From NCBI GenBank assembly GCA_965243335.1, contig OZ251545.1:3224001-3288000 (forward strand): a DNA stretch of 64,000 nucleotides, given 5' to 3'. The stretch is from JAJDXW01 sp965243335. Lineage in GTDB: Bacteria; Pseudomonadota; Gammaproteobacteria; HK1. Under the pieces are notes generated by a model that searched no databases, was not told the DNA's origin, and worked only from the letters and a program-made list of their open reading frames with translations. This document shows, piece by piece, positions 51,650 through 60,569 of the stretch; position 1 is the stretch's first letter, and each line of letters opens with the position of its first letter. Made by a program: the position numbers and the translations under genes.

Positions 51650-54600
51650 TCAGGAGGGAAGGCCGCCCGTCTTCCGGGCGGCGCGGCGCTCGGCGAGGGC
51701 GCGCAGGGGGTTGCGATCCGCGAGGTCGGGCTCGCCGCAGTGGGCGAGCATCCAGGCGCGGACCTCGTTGCGGAGCCGGACCGCCCGCGGCCAGGCGCGC
51801 CGCGCGGCGCCGGAGCCGCCCCCGGCGGGCGGCCCGCCGCCGATAAAGGACCCGCTGCCGGCCGCGTGATCGGAGCCGTCGCCCGGGGCAGGGCCGGACT
51901 CGGGGGCGGGTTCAGCGGCGGAAGCAGGTTCGGCGGCGGGAGCGGATTCGAGAGCGGGCGGCGGAACCGGCTCGCCGATCCGCACGTGGACCGGCGCGCG
52001 CCGCGGGAACCAGGTGCCGTCGCGCATCAGCGAGCGGGTTCCGCGCAGGACCACCGGCGCGACCGGGGCCTCCTCCTCCACCGCGGCCATGAACGCCCCC
52101 ATGCGGAACGGCAGGAGCCCCGGCATCCGGTGCAGGGTCCCTTCGGGGAAGATGGCGATGCGGTCCCCGGCGCGGAGGGCCTCGGCCAGCCCCCCCGCGT
52201 GCGCGACGCTCCGCGCGGCGTCGAAGCGGTCGACGTAGAGCACGCCGATCCCGTCCAGGAACCAGCGCGCGAGCGGGTGGCCCCGGAGCTCGGCCTTCGC
52301 GACGAAGCGGACCGGGCGCGGGATGGCCGCCGCGAGGACCAGCCCGTCGAGGTAGCTCGCGTGGTTCGAGGCGATGACGCACGCCCCGCCCCCGCGGAGG
52401 CGCTCGGCGCCCTCGACGGTCAGCCGGACCCCCGTGAGCCGGAGGACCGCGCGGGCGACGGCCCGCACGCAGGCGTAGCCGAAACGGGGGCGCCGGGCGG
52501 CCATCGCGGCGAGGGCCGGGAGCACCCCCGCCAGCGCGAGGGCGCTCCAGAACCACCCCGCGAAGGCGAGGTCGCCCGCCCGGCCCGCCGCCCGCCGCAC
52601 GGCCGGCCCGGCCCCGCCCACCGCGAGCCGGGCGATACGCAGCCATAGCGGGCGGGCCGCTTCCGCCGTCGCGGAGAGCTCCCCGGACTCGTAGCGCTCG
52701 GCCATCGCGCGCCGACGGATCTTGCCGCTCGAGGTCTTGAGCACGGTGTGCGGCGGTGCGAGCACCGTCTCGTCGACCGGCTGGCCGAGCCGTTCCTCGG
52801 CGAGGCGCCCGAGCGCGGCGCGGACCTCCGCCCGCCGCGCCGGGTCCGTCTCCCGCGTCTCCGCCACCGCCACCAGCCGCTCCGTGCCGGCCGCCGCCCC
52901 CTCCCGCGCCCGGGCCGAGAACAGGGCGACGCAGCCGCGCCTGACGCCCTCGAGGTCCCCCGCCGCCTGCTCGAAGTCGTAGGGATGGAGGTTGCGCCCG
53001 GCCCGGATCACCACGTCCTTGACCCGCCCGGTAATGAACAGCTCGCCGCCCGCGACGTAGGCGAGGTCGCCCGATTCGAGCCAGTCGCCGTCGAACAGGG
53101 CGGCCGTCGCGGCGCGGTCGCGGTAGTAGCCGCTCGTCGTCGAGGGTCCGCGGAGCTGGAGCCGCCCCTCCACCCGCTCCGGGGTCTCGCGTCCGCCGTC
53201 GTCCACCGTGCGCACCTCGAACCCCGGGATCGGGACCCCGCTCGACACGAACCGGAGGGCGGCTTCGTCCCCCGCCGCCGCCGGCTCGGCGCGCCGCTCG
53301 CGCTGGAGGGAGGCCCGCGCCACCCGTTCGACCAGGGGCCCGCGCCCGACCGGGGTGAACGCGACCCCGAGGGTCGCCTCCGCGAGCCCGTAGACGGGGG
53401 CGAGCGCGTTCGGGTCGAAGCCGAAGGGCGCGAACCGCGCGGCGAAGGCGCCGAGGGTGTCCGGGTGCACCGGCTCGGCCCCGTTGAACGCGACCCGCCA
53501 GGAGGAGAGGTCGAGCCCCTCGATCTCCTCGTCCGCGACCCGCCGCGTGCAGAGCTCGAACGCGAAGTTCGGCCCGCCGGAGAGGGTCCCCCGGTGGCGG
53601 TGGACAGCCCGGAGCCACCGGGCCGGGCGGGCGAGGAAGGTGAGCGGGGACATGAGCACGAGGGGGAACCCGTAGACGACGCTCCCGAGCCATGCGGCGA
53701 TGAGGCCGAGGTCGTGGTAGAGGGGGAGCCAGCTCACGAAGACGTCGCGGGGGCTCGCGGAGAGGGCTCGGGCCATCGCGTCGAGGCTCGCGAGCACGTT
53801 GCGATGGGTGAGCACCACCCCCTTCGGCTGGCCGGTGCTCCCGGAGGTGTACTGGAGGAAGGCGACGTCGTCCGGGCCGGGACCCGCCCCAAGGTCGGGA
53901 TCGGACGCTCCCCCCGCCCTCGCCCCCGCCTCCGCCAGCTCGCGCACGGTCGCGACCCGGAGGCGGCGGGACGCCCGCACGGCGAGGAGCCGGGACACCT
54001 GCCGGGCTTCGTCGAAGGTGACGAGCCATTCCGCGTCGGCGTTCTCGAGGATACGTTCGTGCCGCCGGAGATGGTCCTCGAGCTGGGCGAGGCGGGCCGG
54101 GGGATAGATGGGAAGCGGGACCCCGCCGGCGATCTGGACCCCGAAGAAGCATTGGAGGTAGTCGAGGCCGGTGGGGAGCATGATCGCGACCGCCCGCCCC
54201 GGGGTGAGGCGGCTCGCGACGAGGCCGGAGGCGATGCGGTGCGCGCCCTCGAGGAGCGCGCCGTAGGTGAGGATCGTCTCCGCCTCCCGTTCGTCGACGA
54301 GGCGCACGTGGGTCCGCTCGGGATGCGCCGCCGCGTGCCGCGCGAGGGCGTCGACCAGGGAGGCGGCGTCCCTGGGGATGGCGTCCGGCGCCGGGTCGGA
54401 GCCGAGGTCGGCGCCGGCGACAGGACCGGCGACAGGGCCGGGAGCGGCCGCGGGGGCCGCGCGAGTCCCCCGGACCTCCGACCACCGACCGGCGGCGGCC
54501 GGTCCGGCCTCCTCGACGCGCGTGGCCGCGCCCCTCCCGCGCGTGGAGCCGTTCCCGGAAACGATGGAGCCCCGGGCCGCCCCGGACCCCGCTTCGCGCT

Positions 54601-54991
54601 CCCGATCCGGGTCCGGGTCCCACCCCGAGTCCGGGCCCGGGTGCGGTTCCGATTCCGGGACCGGGGTCTCCGGCCGCACCGACTCGAAGGCGCGCAGAAG
54701 CTCTCGCGGGGTCTCCGCCTCCGCCAGCACCCGGTCCGGGAGGCTCGCCCCCGCGGCCCGTTCAAGGCGGGCGAGCAGCTCCATCCGCGCCAGGCTGTCG
54801 AGGCCGAGGTCGCGCCCGAGGTCCGTGTCGAGATGCACCGCGGGAGGCGGCTCGCCGCCGCCCGCCCGCAGCTCGCGCGCGATCCCGGCGACGAGGGCGA
54901 CCAGGGTGTCCGCGTCCAGGCGGGCCGCCGCGCCTTCCCCGCTCCGGTCGGCAGCCGCGCGGCCGGACCGTCCGTCACCCGCCTGCATCAT
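51650..54991 (-). CDS. ACP-AMP-ligase-acyltransferase fusion protein
   Basis: 1,113 aa. Residues about 25-110 are an acyl-carrier domain with the phosphopantetheine serine in DLGLDSLARMEL (Ser66). After a low-complexity linker comes a fatty-acid AMP ligase: FLQYTSGSTGQPKGVVLTH, SWLPLYHDLGLIAAWL, YGLAEATLGVAF, GDLAYVAGGELFITGRVKDVVIRAG and LKTSSGKIRRRAMAERY. Residues about 820-1040 are a PlsC-like acyltransferase with NHASYLDG (HX4D), YVDRFDAAR and FPEGTLHRMPG. The fusion would activate a fatty acid, load it on its own carrier and transfer it to an acceptor, probably for a lipid. The C-terminal region is Pro/Gly/Glu-rich. ATG 54991 is the likely start. Confidence 0.9.
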   Translation of the reverse strand: MMQAGDGRSGRAAADRSGEGAAARLDADTLVALVAGIARELRAGGGEPPPAVHLDTDLGRDLGLDSLARMELLARLERAAGASLPDRVLAEAETPRELLRAFESVRPETPVPESEPHPGPDSGWDPDPDREREAGSGAARGSIVSGNGSTRGRGAATRVEEAGPAAAGRWSEVRGTRAAPAAAPGPVAGPVAGADLGSDPAPDAIPRDAASLVDALARHAAAHPERTHVRLVDEREAETILTYGALLEGAHRIASGLVASRLTPGRAVAIMLPTGLDYLQCFFGVQIAGGVPLPIYPPARLAQLEDHLRRHERILENADAEWLVTFDEARQVSRLLAVRASRRLRVATVRELAEAGARAGGASDPDLGAGPGPDDVAFLQYTSGSTGQPKGVVLTHRNVLASLDAMARALSASPRDVFVSWLPLYHDLGLIAAWLGSVVYGFPLVLMSPLTFLARPARWLRAVHRHRGTLSGGPNFAFELCTRRVADEEIEGLDLSSWRVAFNGAEPVHPDTLGAFAARFAPFGFDPNALAPVYGLAEATLGVAFTPVGRGPLVERVARASLQRERRAEPAAAGDEAALRFVSSGVPIPGFEVRTVDDGGRETPERVEGRLQLRGPSTTSGYYRDRAATAALFDGDWLESGDLAYVAGGELFITGRVKDVVIRAGRNLHPYDFEQAAGDLEGVRRGCVALFSARAREGAAAGTERLVAVAETRETDPARRAEVRAALGRLAEERLGQPVDETVLAPPHTVLKTSSGKIRRRAMAERYESGELSATAEAARPLWLRIARLAVGGAGPAVRRAAGRAGDLAFAGWFWSALALAGVLPALAAMAARRPRFGYACVRAVARAVLRLTGVRLTVEGAERLRGGGACVIASNHASYLDGLVLAAAIPRPVRFVAKAELRGHPLARWFLDGIGVLYVDRFDAARSVAHAGGLAEALRAGDRIAIFPEGTLHRMPGLLPFRMGAFMAAVEEEAPVAPVVLRGTRSLMRDGTWFPRRAPVHVRIGEPVPPPALESAPAAEPASAAEPAPESGPAPGDGSDHAAGSGSFIGGGPPAGGGSGAARRAWPRAVRLRNEVRAWMLAHCGEPDLADRNPLRALAERRAARKTGGLPS

Positions 54992-55180
54992 TCGCCCGAC
55001 GCCTCGACCAAGGCATGTGCGCGGTGGGGATTTTCGCCAATGGCGAACGCCCTTGGGTACGCTGGCGTCCCGCCGGCATGTTCGTTCTCACGGGCGCTTC
55101 GCCCCTTCCTGGGCCGGCGGGATACACGGGCTTGCGGGCTCTCCGCCGGCAGCGGGCGGTTCCCGGCCATCGGGCATCGG
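54992..55180. repeat. Dispersed element, diverged copy (box 55023)
   Basis: Box GGTGGGGATTTTCGCC at 55023-55038 preceded by CAAGGCATGTGCGC. The arms near 55052-55078 and 55112-55137 (GGCGTCCCGCCGGCA / GCCGGCGGGATACA) are altered relative to other copies. Confidence 0.7.
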
Positions 55181-55705
55181 CTACGGGCGGTCGCGGCGGG
55201 CGCCGTTTCCCGCCTCGGCGGCCCGGGCGCCTTGGCGGAGGCGTCCGGCCGCGTCGAGCACGGCGGCGACGATGGACTGGTAGCCGGTGCAGCGGCACAG
55301 GTTTCCGGAGAGCGCGTCGCGCACCGCTGCTTCGTCCGGGTCCGGGTTGCGCTCCAGGAACTCGATCGCGGTCATGAGGAACCCGGGGGTGCAGAACCCG
55401 CACTGGAGGGCGCCGTGGTCGCTGAACGCCTCCTGGAGGGGGTGCAGGCGCTCGCCCTCGGCGAGCCCCTCGACGGTCTCGATCCGGCGGCCGTTCGCCT
55501 GCACCGCGAAGAGGATGCACGAGCGGACGGCCGCCCCGTCGAGGCGCACCGTGCAGCAGCCGCACACCCCGTGCTCGCAGCCGACGTGGGTCCCGGTGAG
55601 CCCGAGGGTGTGGCGCAGGAAGTCGGCGAGGGTGAGCCGCGGCTCCGCCGGCTCCCGGTACACCGTGCCGTTGACCGTCACCTCGACCTGACGAAGCTCG
55701 TTCAT
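55181..55705 (-). CDS. Molybdenum hydroxylase small subunit (2Fe-2S, CoxS type)
   Basis: 174 aa. Two [2Fe-2S] clusters: the plant-type GCEHGVCGCCTVRLDG with the distal Cys in RSCILFAVQ, and the C-terminal CGFCTPGFLM plus NLCRCTGYQSIV. It passes electrons from the molybdenum subunit to the FAD subunit. Cytoplasmic. It is the last gene of the L-M-S operon and ends 189 bp before the acyl-ligase fusion gene. Confidence 0.94.
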   Translation of the reverse strand: MNELRQVEVTVNGTVYREPAEPRLTLADFLRHTLGLTGTHVGCEHGVCGCCTVRLDGAAVRSCILFAVQANGRRIETVEGLAEGERLHPLQEAFSDHGALQCGFCTPGFLMTAIEFLERNPDPDEAAVRDALSGNLCRCTGYQSIVAAVLDAAGRLRQGARAAEAGNGARRDRP

Positions 55706-55860
55706 CGCCTGTCCCGTATCGTCCCCGCCCGGAGGCCGAGCCCGTTCGCGGGGCCGCCGCCGCTCCCACGCGCCCTCCCGGCGTCCGCGGGCAGCCCGAT
55801 CCGGGCCGACGGCAAACGCAAACGAAGATCGGCCCTGCCCCGCTTCCTCATCCTGCCTCC

Positions 55861-56760
55861 TCAGTCCCCTTCAGCGCGCCGCCCGACGGGGGCCTCCCGC
55901 CCCCACGCATCCGCGAGCGCGTCCTCGACCAGCACCCCGGCCAGATGGCGGCGGTATTCGGCCGAAGCGTGGCCGTCGTCGAGCGGCTCCACCTCCTCGC
56001 GGACCGCTTCCGCGGCGGCGGCGAACGCCGCCGGACCGGGCGGCTCGCCTTCGAGCACCGACTCCGCGCGCCGTCCCCGGAGCGGGGTGTCGCCGACCCC
56101 GATGAGGCCGATGCGGACCGACCGGCAGCCGCCCGCGCGGTCCACCTCGAAGCGGCACGCGACCCCCGCGAGGGCGAAGTCGCCGCGCCGGCGCGCGAAC
56201 TCCCGGAAGCCCCACCGGGTCCCGGCCGGCCAGGGGGGAAGCCGGATCTCGGCAAGCAGCTCCTCCGGCCCGACCGCGGTCTCCAGGATCCCGGTGAAGA
56301 AGTCCTCCGCGGCGACCGTGCGGGACGCCTCCCCGCCGCCCCGCCGGACCTCGAACCGGGCGTCCAGGGCGAGGACGAGGCCGCCCCACTCCGCGGCCGG
56401 GTCGGCGTGCACGAGGCTCCCCGCGACCGTGCCCCGGTTGCGGATGGGACGGTGCGCGATCCAGGGAAGCGCCGCCGCCGCGAGGGGCTGGCAGGCCGCG
56501 AACGCGGGGTCGTCCTCCAGATGGGACTGCCGGGCGAGGGCGCCGATCGCGAACCCCTCCGGCGACCCGCGCCGGTAGTCGAGGGCCGAGACCCGGTTGA
56601 GATCGACGACGACGGCGGGCGATACGACCCGCATGTTGAGCATCGGGCCGAGGCTCTGCCCGCCCGCGAGGAGCTTCGCATCGTCCCCGTGCTCGGCGAG
56701 AAGGGCCAGCGCCTCGTCGACCGTGTCGGGGTCGTGGTACGCGAACGGGGCGGACTTCAC
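55861..56760 (-). CDS. Molybdenum hydroxylase FAD subunit (CoxM type)
   Basis: 299 aa from GTG 56760 (VKSAPFAYHDPDTVDEALALL). FAD motifs: LLAGGQSLGPMLNMR and RNRGTVAGSLVHADPAAEW, both characteristic of the xanthine dehydrogenase medium subunit. The C-terminal CO_deh_flav_C part starts near EFARRRGDFALAGVACRF. The open frame that continues to 57021 runs into a dispersed repeat and is not part of the gene. It lies between the large and small subunit genes. Confidence 0.93.
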   Translation of the reverse strand: MKSAPFAYHDPDTVDEALALLAEHGDDAKLLAGGQSLGPMLNMRVVSPAVVVDLNRVSALDYRRGSPEGFAIGALARQSHLEDDPAFAACQPLAAAALPWIAHRPIRNRGTVAGSLVHADPAAEWGGLVLALDARFEVRRGGGEASRTVAAEDFFTGILETAVGPEELLAEIRLPPWPAGTRWGFREFARRRGDFALAGVACRFEVDRAGGCRSVRIGLIGVGDTPLRGRRAESVLEGEPPGPAAFAAAAEAVREEVEPLDDGHASAEYRRHLAGVLVEDALADAWGREAPVGRRAEGD

Positions 56761-56977
56761 GTCCGTCCCCGGAACTTCTTCACGCTGCGGAGCTGGTTCG
56801 CGCGGGTGACCCGGTGCGGTCGGGTCGGAGCGGCGGAGCTCCCGGGACCGGCGCGTCCCGGGGCGCTCGTGTCTCGCCCGCATCGACCCGAGGCGATCCC
56901 GCCGTCCCGCCCGCGGGCGGGACACGAGCGTTCCCTGGAAGGGCGGCGCGCCTCGACCCCGGATCGCGAGCCGGGCT
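56761..56977. repeat. Dispersed repeats between large and medium subunit genes
   Basis: A short version of the arms (GGGGCGCTCGTGTCTCGCCC from about 56860, complement to 56938). The stretch 56777-56835 resembles the reverse complement of 33230-33290 (GCTGCGGA ... GCGCGGGTG). The element sits inside an operon. Confidence 0.65.
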
Positions 56978-59488
56978 TCACGACCGCCCCGGCCCCCGCC
57001 CGGAGGGCCGGGCTTGAGCACGCGCCCGCGCCCACACCCGCTCCGGGGTGAGCGGGAGCCCGTCGGCCTCCGCGTCCGCGTCGCCGAGCGCGTCCGCCAC
57101 CGCGTTCGCGATCGCCCCCCCGACCCCCGCGATCCCGACCTCGCCCGCGCCCTTGACCCCGAGGGGATTGCGCGGCGAGGGCGAGCGGTCGAGGTTCCGA
57201 TGGACGACGTGCGGCGCGTCGGCCGTACCGGGCAGGAGGTAGTCCATGAACGAACCCGAGAGAAGCTGTCCTGTCTCGTCGTAACGGAGCTCTTCGAGCA
57301 GCGCGCCGCCGAGGCCCTGGGCGACCCCGCCCTCGATCTGCCCGGCGACCATCGCCGGATTCACGACCCGCCCGACATCGTACAGGAGCCAGATCCGCTC
57401 CGGTACGACCTGGCCGGTCGCGGTGTCGACCCGCACCCGCGCCACCGTCACCCCGTGGGAGTAGGCCATCCGCCCGCACCGGAAGTAGTGGACGGCTTCG
57501 AGGCCGGGCTCGGCCGCGAGATCGGCGAGCGCGCAGCTCCGCCCCGCCGCGCTCCGCACCGCGCCGGCGGGGTCGATGGAGAGGTCCGCGGGCCGAGCGT
57601 CGAGGCGGGAGGCCGCCCGCTCCAGCACCCGGGCGCGAAGCTCGCGGGCCGCGGCGTGCACCGCGTTCCCGGCCATCACCGTCCCGCGGCTCGCGAAGCT
57701 CCCGACCCCGTGGGGGATGAGGTCGGTGTCGCCGTGGCGCACGACCACCCGCTCGCAGCCGACCCCGAGCGCGTCCGCCGCGATCTGCGCGAGGCAGGTC
57801 TCCAGCCCCTGCCCGAGGTCGGACGCGCCGGTCGCGACCACGAGGTCCCCGCTCCGGTCGAGGAACGCCCGCGCGCCCTCGAACGGGCCGGTCCCGGTCT
57901 TCTCGACGAAGCACGCGAGGCCCGTCCCGAGGCGGTAGCGCGGGGCCGCCTTCGCTGCGTCCCCCGCCTCCGCTCCTGGCGTTCGCGCCGGCGTCTGCGC
58001 CGGGGCCGGGGTCAGGGCTGCGAGGTCCGCGCCGGCCGCCGGACGGACCGCCGCATCCGCATCGGCGCCCGCGTTCGCGTTCGCGTTGGCGTCCGCACCC
58101 TCGCCCCCGCTCGCTCCCGGGTCCCCGCTTCGCCCGGAAGCCGGGCCATGCGGAGAGCCCGCACCCGCGCTCCGGGGGGAGAAGCCGCTCAGGGCGACCG
58201 CCTCGGCAAGCGCGTGCGGATAGTCGCCGCTGTCGTACTCCACCTCTTCCCCGAGGATGGCGGTCCCGCGCGCGAACGGCATCCGCTCCGGGCGGATCAG
58301 GTTCCGCCGCCGGACCTCGACGGGATCGATCCCGAGTACGCGGGCGGCCCGGTCGATGAGCCGTTCGCGCGCGGCGTTGCACTCGAAGCGGCCGGGGGCG
58401 CGGTAGGTGCCGGTCGGGGTCTTGTTGGTGAGCACGCACCGCATCCGGCACCGGTACGCCTCCATCTCGTAGGGGCCAGGGAGCATCCCCGCGCTGAGGC
58501 CCGGCACCACCGTGCCGTGGGTGCGGAGGTAGGCGCCCATGTCGTTGACCGCCTCCGCGTCGAGCCCCCGGAACCGCCCGTCCGCATCGAGGGCGAGGGC
58601 CAGCTCGTAGCGCTGCTCGCGCGAGTGGTTGATGGCGCTCAGATGCTCCGCCCGGTCTTCGATCCACTTGACGGGGCGGCCGAGCCGGAGCGCCGCGCAC
58701 GGGATCAGGAAGTCTTCGGGGTAGAACTCCCCGCGCGCCCCGAACCCGCCGCCCACCTCCGGCTCGACGAGGCGGATCCGGTGCTCGGGCCAGCCGAGCA
58801 TCGCCGCGAGCACCCCGCGGTTGAAGTGCGGGACCTTGGTCGGCCCCCAGACCGTGAGGCGCCCGCGGCCCTGGACGCGGCGGTCCGCCCCCCGGTCGGG
58901 CGCGGCGACCAGCCCCCGGGTCTCCATCGGCGCGGCGGTGTGCCGCCCGGTGCGGAACGAGAGCCGCACGATCCGGCGCGCCCGCGCGAACGCCGCCTCG
59001 AGGTCCCCGAAGCCCTCCTCGATGAGCGAGGCGACGTTGTCCGGGGTGTGGTCGAAGAGGGCGGCGGGGGGCGGCGACCCCGCGTCGGTGACCGCGGGCA
59101 GCGGCTCGAAGTCCATCTCCACCCGCTCCGCGGCGTCCTCGGCGGCGGCCCGGTCGCGGGCGACGACGAGGGCGACCGGCTCTCCCACGTAGCGCACCCG
59201 GTCGAGGGCCAGGGGGTGTTGCAGATAGCGAAGAAGGTTCGGGTCGGGAACGAGGCGGACGGGGATGGGCCGGAGCGCGTCCGCCAGATCGCCCGCGGTG
59301 AAGACGGCCGCGACCCCCGGCGCGGCCCGCGCCGCCGCCACGTCCACCGACCGGAGGCGGGCATGGGCGTGCGGGCTTCGCACCACCGTGGCGTGCAGCA
59401 TGTCGGGGAGGCGCACGTCGTCCACGTACACGCCCTGGCCCCGCAGCCGCCGCGGGTCCTCGAGGCGCCGCACCGAGCGCCCGATCAC
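56978..59488 (-). CDS. Molybdenum hydroxylase large subunit (xanthine dehydrogenase/CoxL-like)
   Basis: 836 aa from GTG 59488 (VIGRSVRRLEDPRRLRGQG, the usual start of the family). Binds the molybdopterin cytosine dinucleotide cofactor. Motifs: VRYVGEPVALVVARDRAAAEDAAE, VGGGFGARGEFYPEDFL, TGTYRAPGRFECNAARERLID, LGQGLETCLAQIAADALG, GSFASRGTVMAGNAV and GVKGAGEVGIAGVGGAIANAVADAL. The TYRAPGR motif is not the VAYRCSFR loop of form I CO dehydrogenase, so a different aldehyde, purine or N-heterocycle substrate is expected. A low-complexity ANANANAGADADA stretch is inserted near the middle. A start further upstream is possible. Confidence 0.92.
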   Translation of the reverse strand: MIGRSVRRLEDPRRLRGQGVYVDDVRLPDMLHATVVRSPHAHARLRSVDVAAARAAPGVAAVFTAGDLADALRPIPVRLVPDPNLLRYLQHPLALDRVRYVGEPVALVVARDRAAAEDAAERVEMDFEPLPAVTDAGSPPPAALFDHTPDNVASLIEEGFGDLEAAFARARRIVRLSFRTGRHTAAPMETRGLVAAPDRGADRRVQGRGRLTVWGPTKVPHFNRGVLAAMLGWPEHRIRLVEPEVGGGFGARGEFYPEDFLIPCAALRLGRPVKWIEDRAEHLSAINHSREQRYELALALDADGRFRGLDAEAVNDMGAYLRTHGTVVPGLSAGMLPGPYEMEAYRCRMRCVLTNKTPTGTYRAPGRFECNAARERLIDRAARVLGIDPVEVRRRNLIRPERMPFARGTAILGEEVEYDSGDYPHALAEAVALSGFSPRSAGAGSPHGPASGRSGDPGASGGEGADANANANAGADADAAVRPAAGADLAALTPAPAQTPARTPGAEAGDAAKAAPRYRLGTGLACFVEKTGTGPFEGARAFLDRSGDLVVATGASDLGQGLETCLAQIAADALGVGCERVVVRHGDTDLIPHGVGSFASRGTVMAGNAVHAAARELRARVLERAASRLDARPADLSIDPAGAVRSAAGRSCALADLAAEPGLEAVHYFRCGRMAYSHGVTVARVRVDTATGQVVPERIWLLYDVGRVVNPAMVAGQIEGGVAQGLGGALLEELRYDETGQLLSGSFMDYLLPGTADAPHVVHRNLDRSPSPRNPLGVKGAGEVGIAGVGGAIANAVADALGDADAEADGLPLTPERVWARARAQARPSGRGPGRS

Positions 59489-59879
59489 GTCCGGCGAACC
59501 CCGGCGCGGGGCGCGCCGGACGCCCGCGCCTCCCCGAACGGCCCCGGAATCTCCATCCGACGTATTGATAGGTCCATGAGGCGCCCCGGTCAAGCGACAC
59601 CTTCCGGCCCGAAAGCGCTTCCTCCGCATGGCGAGGCTGCTCGGACACGGCCCGGCCATCCTCGAACGACTTGGCTGCCTCCCGGGGCCGTCTGCTGCCC
59701 ACCGGGTCTACACAACATTTCTGTTGACCTCGGGGACGGACTCGCTCTAGACTGGTTGCAGTAATGGCGTCGGAGGCTTGGACCACCATCATTCCTGCAT
59801 CACTCTCTACAGCATACAGCGTTGATCATGTTCAGATTTCTTCAAACTCCCACCAAGAATGCAAATCCCGGAGGTTGTT
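59489..59879 (+). promoter_or_regulatory. Divergent spacer with hicAB promoter candidate
   Basis: TTGACC (59724-59729) and TAGACT (59748-59753) are separated by 18 bp. A small palindrome CAACA-TTTC-TGTTG overlaps the -35 and could be an operator for HicB. GGAGG (59870-59874) precedes the hicA GTG by 5 bases. No gene is supported in the rest. Confidence 0.5.
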
Positions 59880-60164
59880 GTGAAGACAAGCGAATTTCGT
59901 CGTTATCTCAAGAAACATGGCTGCACCTTCCAGACGCACAAGGGCGGCAGCGGACATCTCACCATCCGGCGCGGCGACCGGACCTCGCAGCTACCGGTGC
60001 ATGGATCGCACAAGGAGCTGGGGAAGAAGCTGGTTGCGAAAATCTTGAAAGACCTGGGGCTTGGCAATGCTGACCTATCCGATCGAGCTCGAAGACGACG
60101 ACGGGACCGTGCTGGCCACGTCGCCGGACTTCCCGGAGCTGACGACCTTCGGCGACGACCGTGA
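59880..60164 (+). CDS. hicA: HicA-type mRNA interferase toxin
   Basis: 94 aa from GTG 59880 (MKTSEFRRYLKKHGCTFQTHKGGSGH). dsRBD-like HicA fold with the catalytic histidine His26 in GGSGHLTI and the C-terminal HGSHKELGKKLVAKILKDLGL, where typical HicA proteins end. Here the frame runs on for about 35 arginine-rich residues (NADLSDRARRRRRDRAG) that overlap hicB by 98 bp in another frame. The tail may be real or may reflect loss of the stop. The partner follows directly. Confidence 0.9.
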   Translation: MKTSEFRRYLKKHGCTFQTHKGGSGHLTIRRGDRTSQLPVHGSHKELGKKLVAKILKDLGLGNADLSDRARRRRRDRAGHVAGLPGADDLRRRP

Positions 60165-60492
60165 CGAGGCGCTGGCGCGCGCCGTCGGGGCGCTCGAAGA
60201 GGCGGTCGCGGCGCGCATTCACGACGGCCGGGACGTTCCGTCGCCTTCGGGCGGCGAGGTTCGCGCCGCCCTGCCGACCCTCACCGCGGTCAAGGTCATC
60301 CTCTACCAGGGCATGAGGGAGCAAGGCATCGGCAAGGCAGAGCTGGCCCGGCGCCTCGGCTGGCATCTGCCGCAGGTGGATCGGGTGCTGGACCCGCGGC
60401 ATCGCTCCCGGCTCGATGGAATGGACGCCGCGCTGGGGGCCATCGGGCGCCGTTTGCAGGTGAGCGCGAAGGACGCCTCCCAAGCGCCCTGA
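60067..60492 (+). CDS. hicB: HicB-type antitoxin
   Basis: 141 aa from ATG 60067 (MLTYPIELEDDDGTVLATSPDFPELTTFGDDRDEAL). The N-terminal partial RNase-H-like HicB fold is followed by a linker and a C-terminal helix-turn-helix (YQGMREQGIGKAELARRLGWHLPQVDRVLD) that would repress the operon. It neutralises HicA by binding. It overlaps hicA by 98 bp. The next gene follows after 77 bp. Confidence 0.92.
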   Translation: MLTYPIELEDDDGTVLATSPDFPELTTFGDDRDEALARAVGALEEAVAARIHDGRDVPSPSGGEVRAALPTLTAVKVILYQGMREQGIGKAELARRLGWHLPQVDRVLDPRHRSRLDGMDAALGAIGRRLQVSAKDASQAP

Positions 60493-60569
60493 CCGCCGGA
60501 TTGCCGGTTCCAGGTTGCACAGGGCGTATCATCGGGCCCCGGTCGGGCGGCGCGGCGGGGACGGGATCG

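Noticed and set aside
56978..59488. Form I aerobic CO dehydrogenase
   Set aside because: The active-site loop reads TYRAPGR, not the Cys-containing AYRCSFR of form I CoxL.
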